Shown: positions 43,729 through 53,077, counted from the stretch's first letter. The stretch is DNA of 64,000 nt from Paenibacillus validus NBRC 15382 (GCF_004000985.1 NZ_BIMH01000001.1:310001-374000); one strand, 5' to 3'. The notes: generated from the sequence alone by a model not told the origin. Numbers and translations are program-made.

Positions 43729-44973
43729 CTATCCGATAATGTCGTATTTGATCTGCAAATTACGGATTTGTATTGTTCCACCGCTATCATTCAGGAGAAT
43801 TAAGTATAAAGGTGCATTCGTGTGCGTGTGGATTGTCTCCGAAAATGCCGTGAAAGCTTGGTTCTCTAAGGGGGTATTAACAGTAATCCAGCCGGAGAAA
43901 TTGGACACGAATCCTAAGTTGGTGCCGATAGGTGTGCGCCAATCCACGTTATTATCCGGCGGATTATAAACGAATTCGGTCGAACGTCGAACTATAGCTA
44001 ACCCCCTTGTTGCGATTACACTTGTTGTCGCCATTTCGCCCGTTATCAGCAAGTCGCCAATACCTTTGGGTAAAATCTTAGCGACTAGCATGACACCGTT
44101 GACGACTGATCTTGTCGTCGGTAAATCATCCTGCACCGTGTTGCTTGCTCCTATTCTAAGCATACCTACTGGCCTCCATCCTCCTAATCCTGTCGTATCA
44201 TATTCCATCACGCCGTTATTAACTCTTGTTCGCGCCATTAACACACCATTCCATAAATAACCTTTACCTGCGTTAAAATCGCCCGGAATAGTCGCACGAC
44301 CATCGGCCCTGCCGATCCTCATACCCTCATCTATAAAATTACCGTAATCATCATAACGCCAAATAACGAAATCAGATCCGGTGTTTGCACCTGTTTCGCT
44401 GGCAGTTAAGCCGGTTGCAAAGCGTTTCGAACCATTTGTTGCCGCAAAAATATGATGCGCTGCGCCGCTTGGGTTTGTACCAATATTAGTCTGCGCAATA
44501 CCAGTCAATGCACCGCCAGTCTTATCGAATTTCTCATTATTCAACTGCTCTAAATTTTTTGTTGGTGTATCAAATGGATTTGCTTTACCTGTTATTGCTT
44601 TAAAGTACTTAAGAATCCAAGAGAACATCTGTGTAATTGTACCAGTTAATCCATATGTGTTTGCCGTATTAGGATCAGCAGTACGATTACCGATGTTGGA
44701 ATCTGTAACACTATTAGCACTATTTGGTAATGCAGCATCTGCTTTTGTTTGTGCGGCATTAGCCGTTGTTCTCACTTCATTAACTGCACCAACCAAGCTA
44801 GATTTATCGGTTGTTGTTAGATTTGTTAATGTGCCAATCTCAGTATCTTTTTCCTGTGCGAATACATCTACTTTATCCCAATTGTCATCAAGATAAGTTT
44901 TTACATTAAAATTTGTTGTTGCCGTTGTTGTTCTATCTGATTTAACCAAATTTAAATTCGGTGTCGTTGGCAT
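43729..44973 (-). CDS. Tail fibre protein
   Basis: The 414-residue protein opens MPTTPNLNLVKSDRTTTATTNFNVKTYLDDNWDKVD, the baseplate-docking N-terminus seen in many Bacillales phage fibres. A helical linker (about 40-90) with AVNEVRTTANAAQTKADAALP follows, then a long region with KFDKTGGALTGIAQTNIG near 150, the repeat-like fibre motif. The C-terminal 150 residues are beta-rich and variable and would contact the host. It sits right after the YmfQ-like protein gene. Confidence 0.8.
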   Translation of the reverse strand: MPTTPNLNLVKSDRTTTATTNFNVKTYLDDNWDKVDVFAQEKDTEIGTLTNLTTTDKSSLVGAVNEVRTTANAAQTKADAALPNSANSVTDSNIGNRTADPNTANTYGLTGTITQMFSWILKYFKAITGKANPFDTPTKNLEQLNNEKFDKTGGALTGIAQTNIGTNPSGAAHHIFAATNGSKRFATGLTASETGANTGSDFVIWRYDDYGNFIDEGMRIGRADGRATIPGDFNAGKGYLWNGVLMARTRVNNGVMEYDTTGLGGWRPVGMLRIGASNTVQDDLPTTRSVVNGVMLVAKILPKGIGDLLITGEMATTSVIATRGLAIVRRSTEFVYNPPDNNVDWRTPIGTNLGFVSNFSGWITVNTPLENQAFTAFSETIHTHTNAPLYLILLNDSGGTIQIRNLQIKYDIIG

Positions 44974-44979
44974 CTTATA

Positions 44980-45510
44980 TTACCTCCATGCTAATTTATC
45001 AAAAGTTATAGTTTCTAATTGGTCAATGGTCATACTTTCTACATCTGCAATAGATAGATATTTATACTCATATCTCACAGCTAAATGCGCTGGTTTAATT
45101 TCTTCAATTGCTTTCTTTAAATCATCAATGCCTGATGGAGTACCAACTTCGCTTATAAACTTAATAACAATTTGTCCATCAAAACTTACTTCTACTTCTC
45201 CATTTGTCCATGATTCGGCTGTAATCTCAATTAGCACAGAATCAACTTTACCAGTACCGCGCATTTTTGATTTGATAACCGACCTGCGTTCACTGTATGG
45301 CTTGCTCCGATCCGTAGGTATGCCGTGATCCTTTTCGTAGATGTCCAGCGCCCAAGTCGCGGTGTCAACCGAGAGTTGCAACTGTAAATCAGCAATTGCC
45401 GCAGCCCGGTTTTCAAACTGCGATGCCTTTGCATCAAATATTGCCTTGTAGACTGCTGACTTACGCTGGAACGGCTGTAGTTGCTTGATCATATCCCCGC
45501 TATGCGACAT
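44980..45510 (-). CDS. YmfQ/XkdU-like baseplate protein (DUF2313)
   Basis: The 176 residues match the YmfQ family: MIKQLQPFQRKSAVYKAIFDAKASQFENRAAAIADLQLQLSVDTATWALDIYEKDHGI in the first half, GI-P-..S-YSERRSVIKSKMRGTGKV next, then a small beta domain and D-L-E-I-TFDKL. It belongs to the baseplate wedge in PBSX-like phages, where XkdU has this place. Its start overlaps the end of the J protein gene by 11 bases. Confidence 0.8.
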   Translation of the reverse strand: MSHSGDMIKQLQPFQRKSAVYKAIFDAKASQFENRAAAIADLQLQLSVDTATWALDIYEKDHGIPTDRSKPYSERRSVIKSKMRGTGKVDSVLIEITAESWTNGEVEVSFDGQIVIKFISEVGTPSGIDDLKKAIEEIKPAHLAVRYEYKYLSIADVESMTIDQLETITFDKLAWR

Positions 45511-46549
45511 TGATAGTCACCGTCCCTAGAACTGCGACTTGTTCGGCGCCAATGGATACATTTGCAGTCCCTCCGTTAACCGTCAGGCCGGAGTAATCCT
45601 CAACGCCTGCGCTATCCAAAATAGCGGCACCCACCTTTGCATAACTGACAATGCTTTCCACAAAAGCGATCTCCTGCAGGTATTTAGTCAGGCTTGCCGT
45701 AATGTTGTCGATAGCTTGCGGTTGTGTATATCCTGCCGATAGTGCGATTGTAGCTGCAACGTTTATCGTTACTCCGGTTGCGCTGGTGACCGTAACAAAC
45801 GCACCGATCGGAGCAGCACCATCACCAAGCCCAGTCACTCCCGGGTCAAGATGATCTTGTACGTCGCTGACGAGCTGTACGGAAGCTGGAAGCCGGTCCG
45901 AGTTGATGATCACAACCTTAACCGTGTTGTTTCCGTTCCACAGCGGAAATACCTTTGCAAGCCCCACGCCCGCGACTTCTTTTGACCAATTCACGTAGTG
46001 TGCTTTGTTCCCGCTAGTAGCCGGTGTTCGAATAATCTCGTAATAACGCGCCAGCAAGTCTGCATCCGATTCTGCGTCAAATCCGTCATACGTGGGGGCA
46101 GAGTTTGTCACGGCCGTAAACCCGGCCAGTGTGATAGGAAATAGCTTGATCGTATTAGCCGCGACTATTCCGCCTGCACCGGTTATAACGGCCTCAACGG
46201 ATACGGTGCCGCTTGACGTGATGCTTTTGCTCTCAGTCGCCCGGAACTGTACCCCGCCAGATGTCTCGAACAGGTCTCCCGTGTTGATGGTTCCGGTGCC
46301 GGTTACCGTCACGCTGCCTTTTGCTCTTGTCGCCGCTTTACGATCAATCCCTGTCCGTTCCTTTACCCGCTGAGCGAGCTCGTCCCCGGATAGATTATCG
46401 ATGCTGAGTTTGTCCTGCACGGCAGATATGGCATCATCCGTTTTCGAAAACTGTTCCGCTGCAGGAGCCAGGGCATCATAAATAAATGACCCAGGGCGCT
46501 TATCGTGATCGTCCGAAACCGCAGAGAGCATATCCTCTAAGATTGTCAT
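45500..46549 (-). CDS. Baseplate J-like protein (XkdT)
   Basis: The 349 residues carry the baseplate J pattern: SGDELAQRVKERTGIDRKAATRAKGSVTVTGTGTINTGDLFETSGGVQFRATES at about 53-106, then a central beta domain, the YDGFDAESDADLLARYYEIIRTPATSGNKAHYVNWSKEVAGVGLAKVFPL stretch near 154-203, and a C-terminal two-layer domain. It forms the wedge of the contractile-tail baseplate. It comes just before XkdU-like and after XkdS-like genes, the PBSX order. Confidence 0.9.
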   Translation of the reverse strand: MTILEDMLSAVSDDHDKRPGSFIYDALAPAAEQFSKTDDAISAVQDKLSIDNLSGDELAQRVKERTGIDRKAATRAKGSVTVTGTGTINTGDLFETSGGVQFRATESKSITSSGTVSVEAVITGAGGIVAANTIKLFPITLAGFTAVTNSAPTYDGFDAESDADLLARYYEIIRTPATSGNKAHYVNWSKEVAGVGLAKVFPLWNGNNTVKVVIINSDRLPASVQLVSDVQDHLDPGVTGLGDGAAPIGAFVTVTSATGVTINVAATIALSAGYTQPQAIDNITASLTKYLQEIAFVESIVSYAKVGAAILDSAGVEDYSGLTVNGGTANVSIGAEQVAVLGTVTINVA

Positions 46550-46550
46550 G

Positions 46551-46976
46551 CTAGATCGTCACCTCCTCGCCTTGAGTACCGTAAATGCTTTGGACATCGA
46601 AGCTGATCGTAAGCCTTGAGCCTGTTTGCGAAAATGCGAAGTTGTCCACGCGGGATATCGCATCATTCCCAAGCAGCGTTTCCCGAATCATCCGCTCGTA
46701 CTCGGCTTGACTAAACGCAGGGTTAAAGCTTTTACCGATTAGCGAGTGGTGCTCGCTGCCGAATCCGGTCCCGGCATAAATCAGGCTGTCCTTGGCTGAT
46801 CGCAGCGCTTTCTGGATCCACACCTTCAGGTATTCAGCCCCGGTCAATTCGATCATCTTCCCGTCCGACAACCGGAAATCCCCCGCATCAAAGTCCCAGT
46901 CGTACGTTTTATGTACCGTTGTCGATGGCGCCGTGTCCGAACTGTCATATTCCAACTGTGCTATTTTGGGAAGCAT
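46551..46976 (-). CDS. XkdS-like baseplate protein (DUF2634, gp25-like)
   Basis: The 141 residues start MLPKIAQLEYDSSDTAPSTTVHKTYDWDFDAGDFRLSDGKMIELTGAEYLKVWIQKAL, the DUF2634 pattern, with FSQAEYERMIRETLLGNDAISRVDNF near 88-113. This family is the gp25-type lysozyme-like core of the contractile baseplate, without lytic activity. It lies between XkdR-like and J genes, overlapping neither. Confidence 0.85.
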   Translation of the reverse strand: MLPKIAQLEYDSSDTAPSTTVHKTYDWDFDAGDFRLSDGKMIELTGAEYLKVWIQKALRSAKDSLIYAGTGFGSEHHSLIGKSFNPAFSQAEYERMIRETLLGNDAISRVDNFAFSQTGSRLTISFDVQSIYGTQGEEVTI

Positions 46977-46987
46977 AATCCACCTCC

Positions 46988-47317
46988 TTAGATGGCATCA
47001 ACGATATACCACATCTTCAGGTTTTCGTCGGGTATGATGATGACCTTGTCTCCTACAGCAAGATCAATTTTCCAGAGGATCGTCTCCTCCACCATGCTGC
47101 CGTCGGTCGCTTGGTATCGGTTCGGGATCATGTATCCCTCCCGGTAAATTTTCGGAATGAAAAGCTTGCCCTCCGCTAGTATGATATGGTCGCCCCACTG
47201 AATCTTCAGCGGGTTTATGTCGGCTACCGTACCAATGCGCGGCGCCGTGCTAGGTGGATTGCGATTGACGTTATGCAGATCGGCAATCTTCTTGGCCAGT
47301 TTATCGATGCTGTCCAT
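46988..47317 (-). CDS. XkdR-like protein (DUF2577)
   Basis: The 109-residue protein shows DUF2577 features: PRIGTVADINPLKIQWGDHIILAEGKLFIP near 26-55, then WKIDLAVGDKVIIIPDENLKMWYIVD at the end. This small OB-fold-like protein is a conserved baseplate component of PBSX-type phages. It is 2 bases before the XkdQ-like stop and 12 bases from xkdS. Confidence 0.85.
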   Translation of the reverse strand: MDSIDKLAKKIADLHNVNRNPPSTAPRIGTVADINPLKIQWGDHIILAEGKLFIPKIYREGYMIPNRYQATDGSMVEETILWKIDLAVGDKVIIIPDENLKMWYIVDAI

Positions 47318-47318
47318 A

Positions 47319-48335
47319 TTATTTCACCGCCTCGGGAGGAGCCAGGCCCAGCTCTGTTACATGCATCTGATTCGCCACTGTATGCTTTGCCGTGATGATC
47401 ATAAATTGCCCTGATATTCCAGTAATCGGCTCGGCGACATCCAATAATCTGCCGGCTTTCAAAGCAACGTCTCCCATCAGCTTCAGGCTGTTGGTCTCCT
47501 GGATCTTCGCTAGGCGCTGAAGGAGGATACGGGATACCTCGCGAGCTTTAGCTTGATCTTCTGCATCGATCTTGTACGTTTCCTCGAGAAGCCCGTACTT
47601 GTTGATTAGCGCTTCGTCCTGCGCTAAGGCAACGACCTCATATTTGGCTTGCTCCGTGTCCTGCTCGTTACGCTCGATGAGGATTTTAATTCGGTTTCGC
47701 ATGGACTCAATAGATCGCGTTCGATCCGCCCCGAGAGGATTAGCCATTACATCGTAGGGTTCAACGTTATCGGCCAGCTTGAACGTGCCCTTGATGATGA
47801 GATCCTTCATCTCTTCGAAGTAAATTTTGCCTTGCCGCTGCTCCACGTTAAACCGTTTGCCGGTCTGACGTTCCGCGCGCTTATAAATATCCTCAATGAT
47901 CTCGGCCGGGCTTTTTTCAAGATAGATGTCGTCGATGATTGTATTCATGTCTGGAATGCTGCCGATTGGCATGCCGAAGTCGTTTAAAATTTTGGTGATC
48001 GCCTGGGAAGCAGGGATTTTGTTGAACTGGTAAACGCTCTTGGACTTCCCCAGATACCACGCATAGTCGTATACCGTGTACTTGATCGCCTCGCGCCCGG
48101 AACGCCCCTCCGTGACGATGACGCCTCGGTATACTTCCTCGTTACCCTTTATAAGCAGAACAACATCGCCCAGGTCACACGGATTTACCGGGAAGAACCT
48201 TGTGTCATTCCAGATGAGGTCAAACGTCATGACGGCCATGAGAGATAAGTTAGAATCCCAGCTGATCGTTCCGGTGATCGGGGTGATGTCGTATGTCCTC
48301 GTTCCGTCGTTTTTTACGAGAAGCAGCTGAAACAT
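47319..48335 (-). CDS. XkdQ-like baseplate hub protein
   Basis: The 338-residue protein has the XkdQ/YqbQ hub layout, similar to gp27/gpD: FQLLLVKNDGTRTYDITPITGTISWDSNLSLMAVMTFDL at the start, GDVVLLIKGNEEVYRGVIVTEGRSG near 60, and ALINKYGLLEETYKIDAEDQAKAREVSRILLQRLAK near 245. It links the tail tube to the baseplate spike. The ATG at 48335 follows GGCGGTGATGAT; the ATG-like start 27 bases upstream is not needed. Confidence 0.85.
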   Translation of the reverse strand: MFQLLLVKNDGTRTYDITPITGTISWDSNLSLMAVMTFDLIWNDTRFFPVNPCDLGDVVLLIKGNEEVYRGVIVTEGRSGREAIKYTVYDYAWYLGKSKSVYQFNKIPASQAITKILNDFGMPIGSIPDMNTIIDDIYLEKSPAEIIEDIYKRAERQTGKRFNVEQRQGKIYFEEMKDLIIKGTFKLADNVEPYDVMANPLGADRTRSIESMRNRIKILIERNEQDTEQAKYEVVALAQDEALINKYGLLEETYKIDAEDQAKAREVSRILLQRLAKIQETNSLKLMGDVALKAGRLLDVAEPITGISGQFMIITAKHTVANQMHVTELGLAPPEAVK

Positions 48336-48339
48336 ATCA

Positions 48340-48762
48340 TCACCGCCTTGTCGTATCCACAAAGGTAAATTCGGTCATCCTGAGGGTGTAGTAGATGTCC
48401 CCGTCTTTTCTTACACCGTGCTCGAAATCATCAATCGTAACAGGCATATTGACGTTCTTTCGCCCTCCGGAATCAACGATGACCAAACGAATCGGATACC
48501 GGCGTTCCCTCCAGCGCTCGATCGTATCCACGTAATCCACGCCCCACATGGAGCGATTTTGGAGGAACGGATAGTCCCGGATCGGAAAGAAGCTCTGGAT
48601 CTCGATGTCCTTCAGCCCCCTTAACCCGATCCGGTTTAAAGATTGCCGCATACCGTTCGCCTGACTGTTATTCCATGGGCTCTGTATCTCGTACTCGGAA
48701 GGAGGAACAGGCAGTTGAATGACTTCTTCGTTATTATTAATCGAGAGAAATACCTGGATCAT
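48340..48762 (-). CDS. XkdP-like tail protein without LysM domain
   Basis: The 140 residues cover the N-terminal domain of XkdP: MIQVFLSINNNEEVIQLPVPPSEYEIQSPWNNSQ, then SLNRIGLRGLKDIEIQSFFPIRDYPFLQNR and the G..RKNVNMPVTIDDFEHGVRKDGDIYYTLRMTEF end. In many relatives a LysM domain follows; here the gene stops before it. It comes between the tape measure and XkdQ-like genes. It probably caps or connects the tube to the hub. Confidence 0.8.
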   Translation of the reverse strand: MIQVFLSINNNEEVIQLPVPPSEYEIQSPWNNSQANGMRQSLNRIGLRGLKDIEIQSFFPIRDYPFLQNRSMWGVDYVDTIERWRERRYPIRLVIVDSGGRKNVNMPVTIDDFEHGVRKDGDIYYTLRMTEFTFVDTTRR

Positions 48763-48774
48763 GCTCGTACCTCC

Positions 48775-50550
48775 TTACCCGCTGGCCCATAAGTGGCGGT
48801 CAATTCGATTAAACAGCGTATCGGCAATTTCCATCGGGCTCAGGTTATCTTTGAGCCTTGCGGTGTTGGCATCGGTAGCAGCTGTATTTATGGCGGTGGA
48901 ATCCGTATTGGCGCTTGTCGCTTTTGTATTCTCATTGAGTGCGGCTACTAATTTGTCCTCGTTTTGTTGCTGCTTCTTGTCCCGTTCCGCCTGGGCCTTT
49001 TGGGTCTGCGCCATAATGGAATCGTCACTGAATTTGCCTTTGCTTAAGCTGACGTGATTAATCCAGTTTTTGTCCCACTCAACGGTCGGCTTCACAGCTA
49101 CCGATTTAGCCCCGGAAAAATCGACACTGGCAGGGATATTAATTCCGGCTTTACTTAGCAGGCTGCTGAATGGGGATATCTTTTTCAGTATCGCGTTTAT
49201 CCCTGTTTCAGCTGCAGATATAATAACGTTCCAGATCGAAGTACCGTAGTATTTAATGCTGTCCCAGACATAATTAAAGGATCGCATTAAGGCATTGGCC
49301 AGATCGATCGCCCCGTTTACTCCCCACTGGGTAGCATCCACAATAACATTCCAGGTGTTCATGCCAGCCAGTTTGACTTGCTCCCAGTTCTGAACAACAT
49401 ACGTTCCAGCAGTGACAAGTAAACCTAGTAAGGTTAAGAGAACTCCTATCGGATTAGCTCGTATAGCTGCACCCAGCCCTAGTTGCGCATTGGCCATAAT
49501 CCAAGTTGCGGCTGCTGTCGCTAGAGTCCATGCGCGGACAGCAACAAGTCCTACGCCATATGCCGTAAAAGCAGTTGCTGCACCGTATACGATCGGACCG
49601 ATAACACCCCAGTTATTAACCACGAAGTTGGCAACTGAAAATACTGCTCCGGCAGCTGCCTTCGCCCCGTTATATATGCCTAAAAGCGCATTGGAAAAAC
49701 GAGTGCCCCAGGTGTTAACATCATTCCCTGCCATTAAGTCCTGAACGCCTTGCAAGTCTTTTTTGATTTCCGCAAATAGTGGTTTCGTCACTCCGGCGAG
49801 TCCTAAAGTCGCTGTTTCCTTAATATTGGCTATCGTATATTCGAACGTACTAGACATTTCCTGCATAGATCCGCCGAATCGCTTGTTCAATCCTGTCATT
49901 AACAGCGGTATGACTTGATCCGAAAGCAATTTGCCTTGTTCAGCCAACTTCATTAATTCTGCCGGCGTTTTGCCCATTTGCTCTGCTAATAATGTCCAAG
50001 CTGGGACCCCGCGCTCAGCTAACTGATTAACTTCCTCCGCGCTCAACTTGCCCTTAGCTTGAATTTGCCCGATGGCCAGAGCAATACCTTTCATTTGTTC
50101 GGTATTGCCGCCCACAGCAGCCACAGCATCACCAAGACTATGCAGCATCGGTACAACTTGATTGCCTGCAAAGCCCATTCCAAGCAGTGTCTTAGCCGCC
50201 TCTTGTAACCCTGCAAATTCAAATGGCGATTGCGTGGACAGGCTTTGTAGATCGGATACCATCTTTATTGCTGAATCTGTGGAATTAAGCAGGATTCCGA
50301 AAGATTTCTCTGCCATTTCAGCACTTGCATTTGCCTTAATACCGACACCAACAGCAGCGGCAGACATTGCTCCTGTGGCTGCGGCAACTGCGGCGGCGCC
50401 CGTTTTAATGCTTGACCAAGTGCTATTTGCCGTTTCTTTAAGATCCTGCAATGTCTTTTTATATCGAACGGTTCCGGCGCTCATTTTTTCAAGCGTACCG
50501 GAAACACCATCTTTCAACGTCATTGTTTTGGAGATATCTTTAACGCCCAA
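48775..50550 (-). CDS. Tail tape measure protein
   Basis: This 591-residue protein sets tail length and is threaded through the tube. It has an N-terminal helical part, a tape-measure core (AEMAEKSFGILLNSTDSAIKMVSDLQSLSTQSPFEF near 76-110; MKGIALAIGQIQAKGKLSAEEVNQLAERGVPAW near 153-185), several hydrophobic stretches near 295-400 that could enter the host membrane, and a polar C-terminus. By the usual 1.5 angstrom per residue, the tail would be close to 90 nm. The start is a TTG, nine bases after GGGAGG. Confidence 0.9.
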   Translation of the reverse strand: MGVKDISKTMTLKDGVSGTLEKMSAGTVRYKKTLQDLKETANSTWSSIKTGAAAVAAATGAMSAAAVGVGIKANASAEMAEKSFGILLNSTDSAIKMVSDLQSLSTQSPFEFAGLQEAAKTLLGMGFAGNQVVPMLHSLGDAVAAVGGNTEQMKGIALAIGQIQAKGKLSAEEVNQLAERGVPAWTLLAEQMGKTPAELMKLAEQGKLLSDQVIPLLMTGLNKRFGGSMQEMSSTFEYTIANIKETATLGLAGVTKPLFAEIKKDLQGVQDLMAGNDVNTWGTRFSNALLGIYNGAKAAAGAVFSVANFVVNNWGVIGPIVYGAATAFTAYGVGLVAVRAWTLATAAATWIMANAQLGLGAAIRANPIGVLLTLLGLLVTAGTYVVQNWEQVKLAGMNTWNVIVDATQWGVNGAIDLANALMRSFNYVWDSIKYYGTSIWNVIISAAETGINAILKKISPFSSLLSKAGINIPASVDFSGAKSVAVKPTVEWDKNWINHVSLSKGKFSDDSIMAQTQKAQAERDKKQQQNEDKLVAALNENTKATSANTDSTAINTAATDANTARLKDNLSPMEIADTLFNRIDRHLWASG

Positions 50551-50587
50551 TCCACTGCGCCTCCCTTCAAGAGGAAAAGGGAGCCCC

Positions 50588-51132
50588 CTATGCTGACCCC
50601 CAGCGTTTGCTTTCTTCCTCGTAATGCTTGACCATCGATTGCATCATGAACCGTTTGGATACAAAATCCAAATTAAGCAAATAATCCAGAGCGAAACCCC
50701 GTTGCACGTAGTGGTGCAAAAAGTAAAAGTCAGGGTCGCTCTGGATTAGTTTTTTAACTCTTCGTCAACCTTCTTTACGCCTTGTCCGAAACCCGCCAAT
50801 TGTAGAGCTTGCCCGCTAATCGCGCTGATCTCGCCCGCGCGGAAAATCAGATCCACGATATCGGTCGGTTCGGCGCAGCCAAACTCTTTCTGAAGCTGCG
50901 GGTCCTTCAAGTTCGGCTCGACAACACAGTTATAGACCACGTAGGCATCAGCCACGTCACCTTGATCATTCTGTACCATCCCAATAGCCTCGAGCGCGAG
51001 TGCCCGGCTTGGCTCCTCGATCACAATTTTTGCATCCAGCGACTCGATATGCAGTGTCTGCCGGCGCCGCTTCTTTTGCTTGAGTTGATCCTTTTGCGCC
51101 AACAGGTCCTTAATGGTTAGCTTTTTACTCAT
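50588..51132 (-). CDS. Tail assembly chaperone, long form by -1 frameshift (short form 50746-51132)
   Basis: The zero frame makes a 128-residue XkdN-like protein: MSKKLTIKDLLAQKDQLKQKKRRRQTLH.. to VKKVDEELKN and stop at 50746. Its last codons are TTA AAA AAC TAA, which include the slippery heptamer A AAA AAC. A -1 shift there skips the stop and continues LIQSDPDFYFLHHYVQRGFALDYLL.. for 53 residues to a TAG at 50588, giving 181 residues in all. Like the G and GT proteins of lambda, the short and long forms would work with the tape measure protein made just downstream. Confidence 0.85.
50749..50755 (-). other. -1 frameshift slippery site A AAA AAC
   Basis: Minus-strand A AAA AAC in the correct phase (TTA AAA AAC TAA), directly before the zero-frame stop codon. 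After the shift the next codon is CTA at 50747-50749. No clear downstream pseudoknot was assigned by eye. Confidence 0.85.
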
Positions 51133-51143
51133 GGAATCCTCTC

Positions 51144-51569
51144 CTAGATCATATCGATAATTTCATAGTCCCCGAAGGCGAAAGGGATTTCTTCGCTTCC
51201 AAGCGTTTTATTTGCAAATCTAAGCAGATTGAATTCGCTGATTGTAACATCATGCAATGCGGCTCGTTCAGCACCAAATGCATCCGGATCCGCAACCTTG
51301 CCGACGATTTCGAACCGTGGGTAGATTCCTTTTCGAACGTTTGCAGCCATCGCTCTCTGTACGCGAGAATAGATTTTCTTGATCACCATTCTGCCCTCGC
51401 CGTTCCAGCCTGTAGCTTTCCGACGTGTACCGCCTTCGTTGGCAAAATTGATATCTTCATAGGTCACTGTCACTTTGGCTTCGAATTCATCCACTTCCGC
51501 CCACAGTTCGCCGTTTACCCATACTCGGCCATAAGTGCCAGAAATCACTCTGCTTGCATTTTGTGTCAC
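51144..51569 (-). CDS. Tail tube protein (XkdM)
   Basis: The 141-residue protein is an XkdM-type inner tail tube subunit: SRVISGTYGRVWVNGELWAEVDEFEAKVTVTYEDINFANEGGTRRKATGWNGEGRMVIKKIYSRV, with the Pro-less beta barrel and G-GEGR loop common in contractile-tail tubes, and FEIVGKVADPDAFGAERAALHDVTISEFNLL near 87-117. It lies directly after the sheath gene and before the chaperone gene, the standard order. Confidence 0.9.
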   Translation of the reverse strand: MTQNASRVISGTYGRVWVNGELWAEVDEFEAKVTVTYEDINFANEGGTRRKATGWNGEGRMVIKKIYSRVQRAMAANVRKGIYPRFEIVGKVADPDAFGAERAALHDVTISEFNLLRFANKTLGSEEIPFAFGDYEIIDMI

Positions 51570-51582
51570 TCATTCCACCACC

Positions 51583-52641
51583 TTACACCGAGATTTTTAA
51601 TGCGAGGTCTTCAATAGCATCGAGGAACTTCAGGTTGCCGGACAAGAATACTTTTGACTGGAAGCTCGTATTCTTAACCTTCTGATCATCCCACGAGCTT
51701 GTATCCGTCCCGACCCCTTCCCATGCGAGACGCTGCGCCTCAACATCCACACCAACTAGATTATCCGCTGCCGGGTCCAGCACGTCCGGTTGCAGGCCTC
51801 TCAGGTAGGCATTGACGGCCGTAATGAACAACGCCTGGTTATCATAGCTGTTATTGACCTTTCCGACATACTCATCATTAAACGTGCGCGTAATATCTTC
51901 CTTAACAAGGTCATGTCCTTCGATTATCTTAATTTTTTTGAAGTCTTGTCCTTTGCTCGTTGTTGTCGTGGTGAGGGAGTTTACGCCGCGGCCGATTTTG
52001 ATTTTCTCGCCATCATTGATCAGAATGAGCTCTCCCGCATCAATATCTGCATCCGGTGTCGTGTGTTCCGTAATCGCTTCGACTTCTGGCAGGACGTAGT
52101 ACGTAGCCGAACGTGTGAAAGGCAACCCTGCGAGGATGCCGGCGATCCGTGCGGTGTACTGCGAAGCGGAGTAGGTTGTACCATTTACAACAATGCCCTC
52201 GGTCGTGAAGTTAATAATCCCCTCATGGTCAGCAACGATGTTAGGCAGCACTGCTTTGTACGTGCGCTTATCGGTATCGCGCCATGTTTTGATCTGAGTA
52301 GCAACTGCGGTCGTGTCAGCTCCCGCAATTCCCGGTACCGCCAAGTAGTTCCACTTTTTGAACGATAGCCGCGTTAAGGCTTCGTTGTAGTTTAAAGCTG
52401 CTACGGCCAAACGCTCAACAATGACTTTCGATGGAACGCCGAGGAAAGCTTGTTCAATGTACGCTTTGTTCGTTGCCGTCCAATCCAGTGGGTCAATCTC
52501 CGTCACAGACGTATACTCTTTGCGTTCAAACGTGGTGTCCGTATCGTCCTTGAGAATCAGCGCAACAATTCCGCGCTGGCTTCGCTGGATCGCGGACACG
52601 GCCAAGCCGGAAAACGTAATATTAATTTCGGGCAAGCCCAT
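51583..52641 (-). CDS. Tail sheath protein (XkdK)
   Basis: The 352-residue protein is the contractile sheath subunit. It starts MGLPEINITFSGLAVSAIQRSQRGIVALILKDD; WNYLAVPGIAGADTTAVATQIKTWRDTDKRTYKAVLPN lies near 97-134, AGILAGLPFTRSATYYVLPEVEAI near 167-190, DAGELILINDGEKIKIGRGVNSLTTTT near 199-225 and EDITRTFNDEYVGKVNNSYDNQALFITAVNAYL near 248-280, all typical of XkdK. The ATG at 52641 fits AAAGGGTG better than a GTG nine bases upstream. Confidence 0.93.
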   Translation of the reverse strand: MGLPEINITFSGLAVSAIQRSQRGIVALILKDDTDTTFERKEYTSVTEIDPLDWTATNKAYIEQAFLGVPSKVIVERLAVAALNYNEALTRLSFKKWNYLAVPGIAGADTTAVATQIKTWRDTDKRTYKAVLPNIVADHEGIINFTTEGIVVNGTTYSASQYTARIAGILAGLPFTRSATYYVLPEVEAITEHTTPDADIDAGELILINDGEKIKIGRGVNSLTTTTTSKGQDFKKIKIIEGHDLVKEDITRTFNDEYVGKVNNSYDNQALFITAVNAYLRGLQPDVLDPAADNLVGVDVEAQRLAWEGVGTDTSSWDDQKVKNTSFQSKVFLSGNLKFLDAIEDLALKISV

Positions 52642-52654
52642 TGCTGTCACCCTT

Positions 52655-53077
52655 TCATAATTTACTCATTATGCGGTCAAACTCTTTTTCTAAGATGGTT
52701 GTCCAGGCATCTTCAATTTCCTTTGTTGCTTTATCGAATACATGGTAACCCTGCTTGAATCCATGCTCGCTGCCGTCTTTTCCAACAATACGGTGACCGA
52801 GCTCGATGAGATGCCCGTGCGGAGCTCGTGTATATACCCTGACTTTTACTTCGCCTGAACTGTCGTCAATCCACACTTTTCCGCGTTTTATCGACTTGTG
52901 ATAATTTCCAGTTTGCTTGCGGACAAGTTGACGTGCTTTTCTTGCGACGATGGTTCTGGCCTTGGATCCTGACCTCATCATCAATTGCCTAGCTTGCTTA
53001 GGGAAGTGTCGCTGCAGGTCATCCAGTTCTTTCTTGAACTTGTCCAGACCTCTCAAGTCGATATTGAAGTCACTCAT
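52655..53077 (-). CDS. HK97 gp10-like tail completion protein
   Basis: The 140 residues match the HK97 gp10 family: FNIDLRGLDKFKKELDDLQRHFPKQARQLMMRSGSKARTIVARKARQLVRKQTGNYHKSIKRGKVWIDDSSGEVKVRVYTRAPHGHLIELGHRI, with the A-H-G-HLIELGH core. It helps finish the head-tail interface. It overlaps the previous gene by 8 bases. Confidence 0.85.
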   Translation of the reverse strand: MSDFNIDLRGLDKFKKELDDLQRHFPKQARQLMMRSGSKARTIVARKARQLVRKQTGNYHKSIKRGKVWIDDSSGEVKVRVYTRAPHGHLIELGHRIVGKDGSEHGFKQGYHVFDKATKEIEDAWTTILEKEFDRIMSKL

